A stretch of DNA of 36,411 nt from Clostridia bacterium (GTDB lineage Bacteria; Bacillota; Clostridia; Christensenellales; Borkfalkiaceae), in NCBI GenBank assembly GCA_029061495.1, contig JAIDRX010000057.1, forward strand, positions 1 through 36,411, written 5' to 3'. Under the pieces are notes generated by a model, which ran no database searches, was not told where the DNA came from, and saw only the letters and a program-made list of their open reading frames with translations. This document shows positions 36,312 through 36,411 of this stretch, one piece after another (the stretch's first letter is position 1; each line of letters begins with the position of its first letter). Both the position numbers and the translations under genes were made by a program.

Positions 36312-36411
36312 AATATTAAAAATTCTTGAAAGCAAGGTTGCGCCGGTATCGCTATCTGACGAGTTCTGCAAAAAGTACAATATGTACGACAACAGCGGAA
36401 TTATCATAGAC
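36298..36411 (+). CDS. Nif3-like dinuclear metal center family protein, N-terminus only (runs off the window)
   Basis: MKLTEILKILESKVAPVSLSDEFCKKYNMYDNSGIIID; start overlaps the trmK stop; position after trmK is typical. Confidence 0.7.
   Translation, partial: MKLTEILKILESKVAPVSLSDEFCKKYNMYDNSGIIID

Noticed and set aside
1-36411. CRISPR arrays, prophage, transposases or defence systems
   Set aside because: No spacer-repeat arrays, integrase, transposase or recognisable defence genes were seen

Overview
The window reads as a chromosomal, Clostridia-like Firmicutes segment dominated by housekeeping operons, with no phage, transposase or CRISPR signal. In order it contains: serS; a VOC protein and an orphan protein (minus strand); a DEDDh exonuclease with a BRCT-like tail and an RsmF/NOL1-type rRNA methyltransferase; a 1414-aa lipobox-bearing surface protein with a C-terminal TM helix; two overlapping half-size TauE/SafE proteins; a SpoVB-like flippase; a LysM protein next to a SPOCS-like protein; a metallophosphoesterase; a pyr operon (pyrB-pyrC-pyrF-pyrK-X1-X2-pyrD-serine hydrolase-pyrE); an alpha/beta hydrolase, a polysaccharide deacetylase and a SPOR-like protein; a TetR/CPBP pair; tRNA-Thr(CGU); an MBL-fold protein; a shikimate operon (aroC-aroB-aroE-aroQ-aroK-SDR); and dGTPase-dnaG-rpoD-trmK-nif3 (partial). 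The observations most worth a second look are: (1) a short ORF with a Shine-Dalgarno site running through an intrinsic terminator and ending 3 nt before pyrB, arranged like a PyrL attenuator; (2) two paralogous TM proteins and a secreted-type serine hydrolase embedded in the pyr operon; (3) an 85-nt tRNA-like element that keeps the tRNA-Thr acceptor ends but has a multi-hairpin core; (4) a ComEC-type MBL-fold protein whose HxHxDH metal motif is replaced by SxNxEQ; (5) a consensus promoter with two palindromic 13-bp operator-like sites upstream of a TetR gene. All family calls come from reading the sequence; no database search was run.
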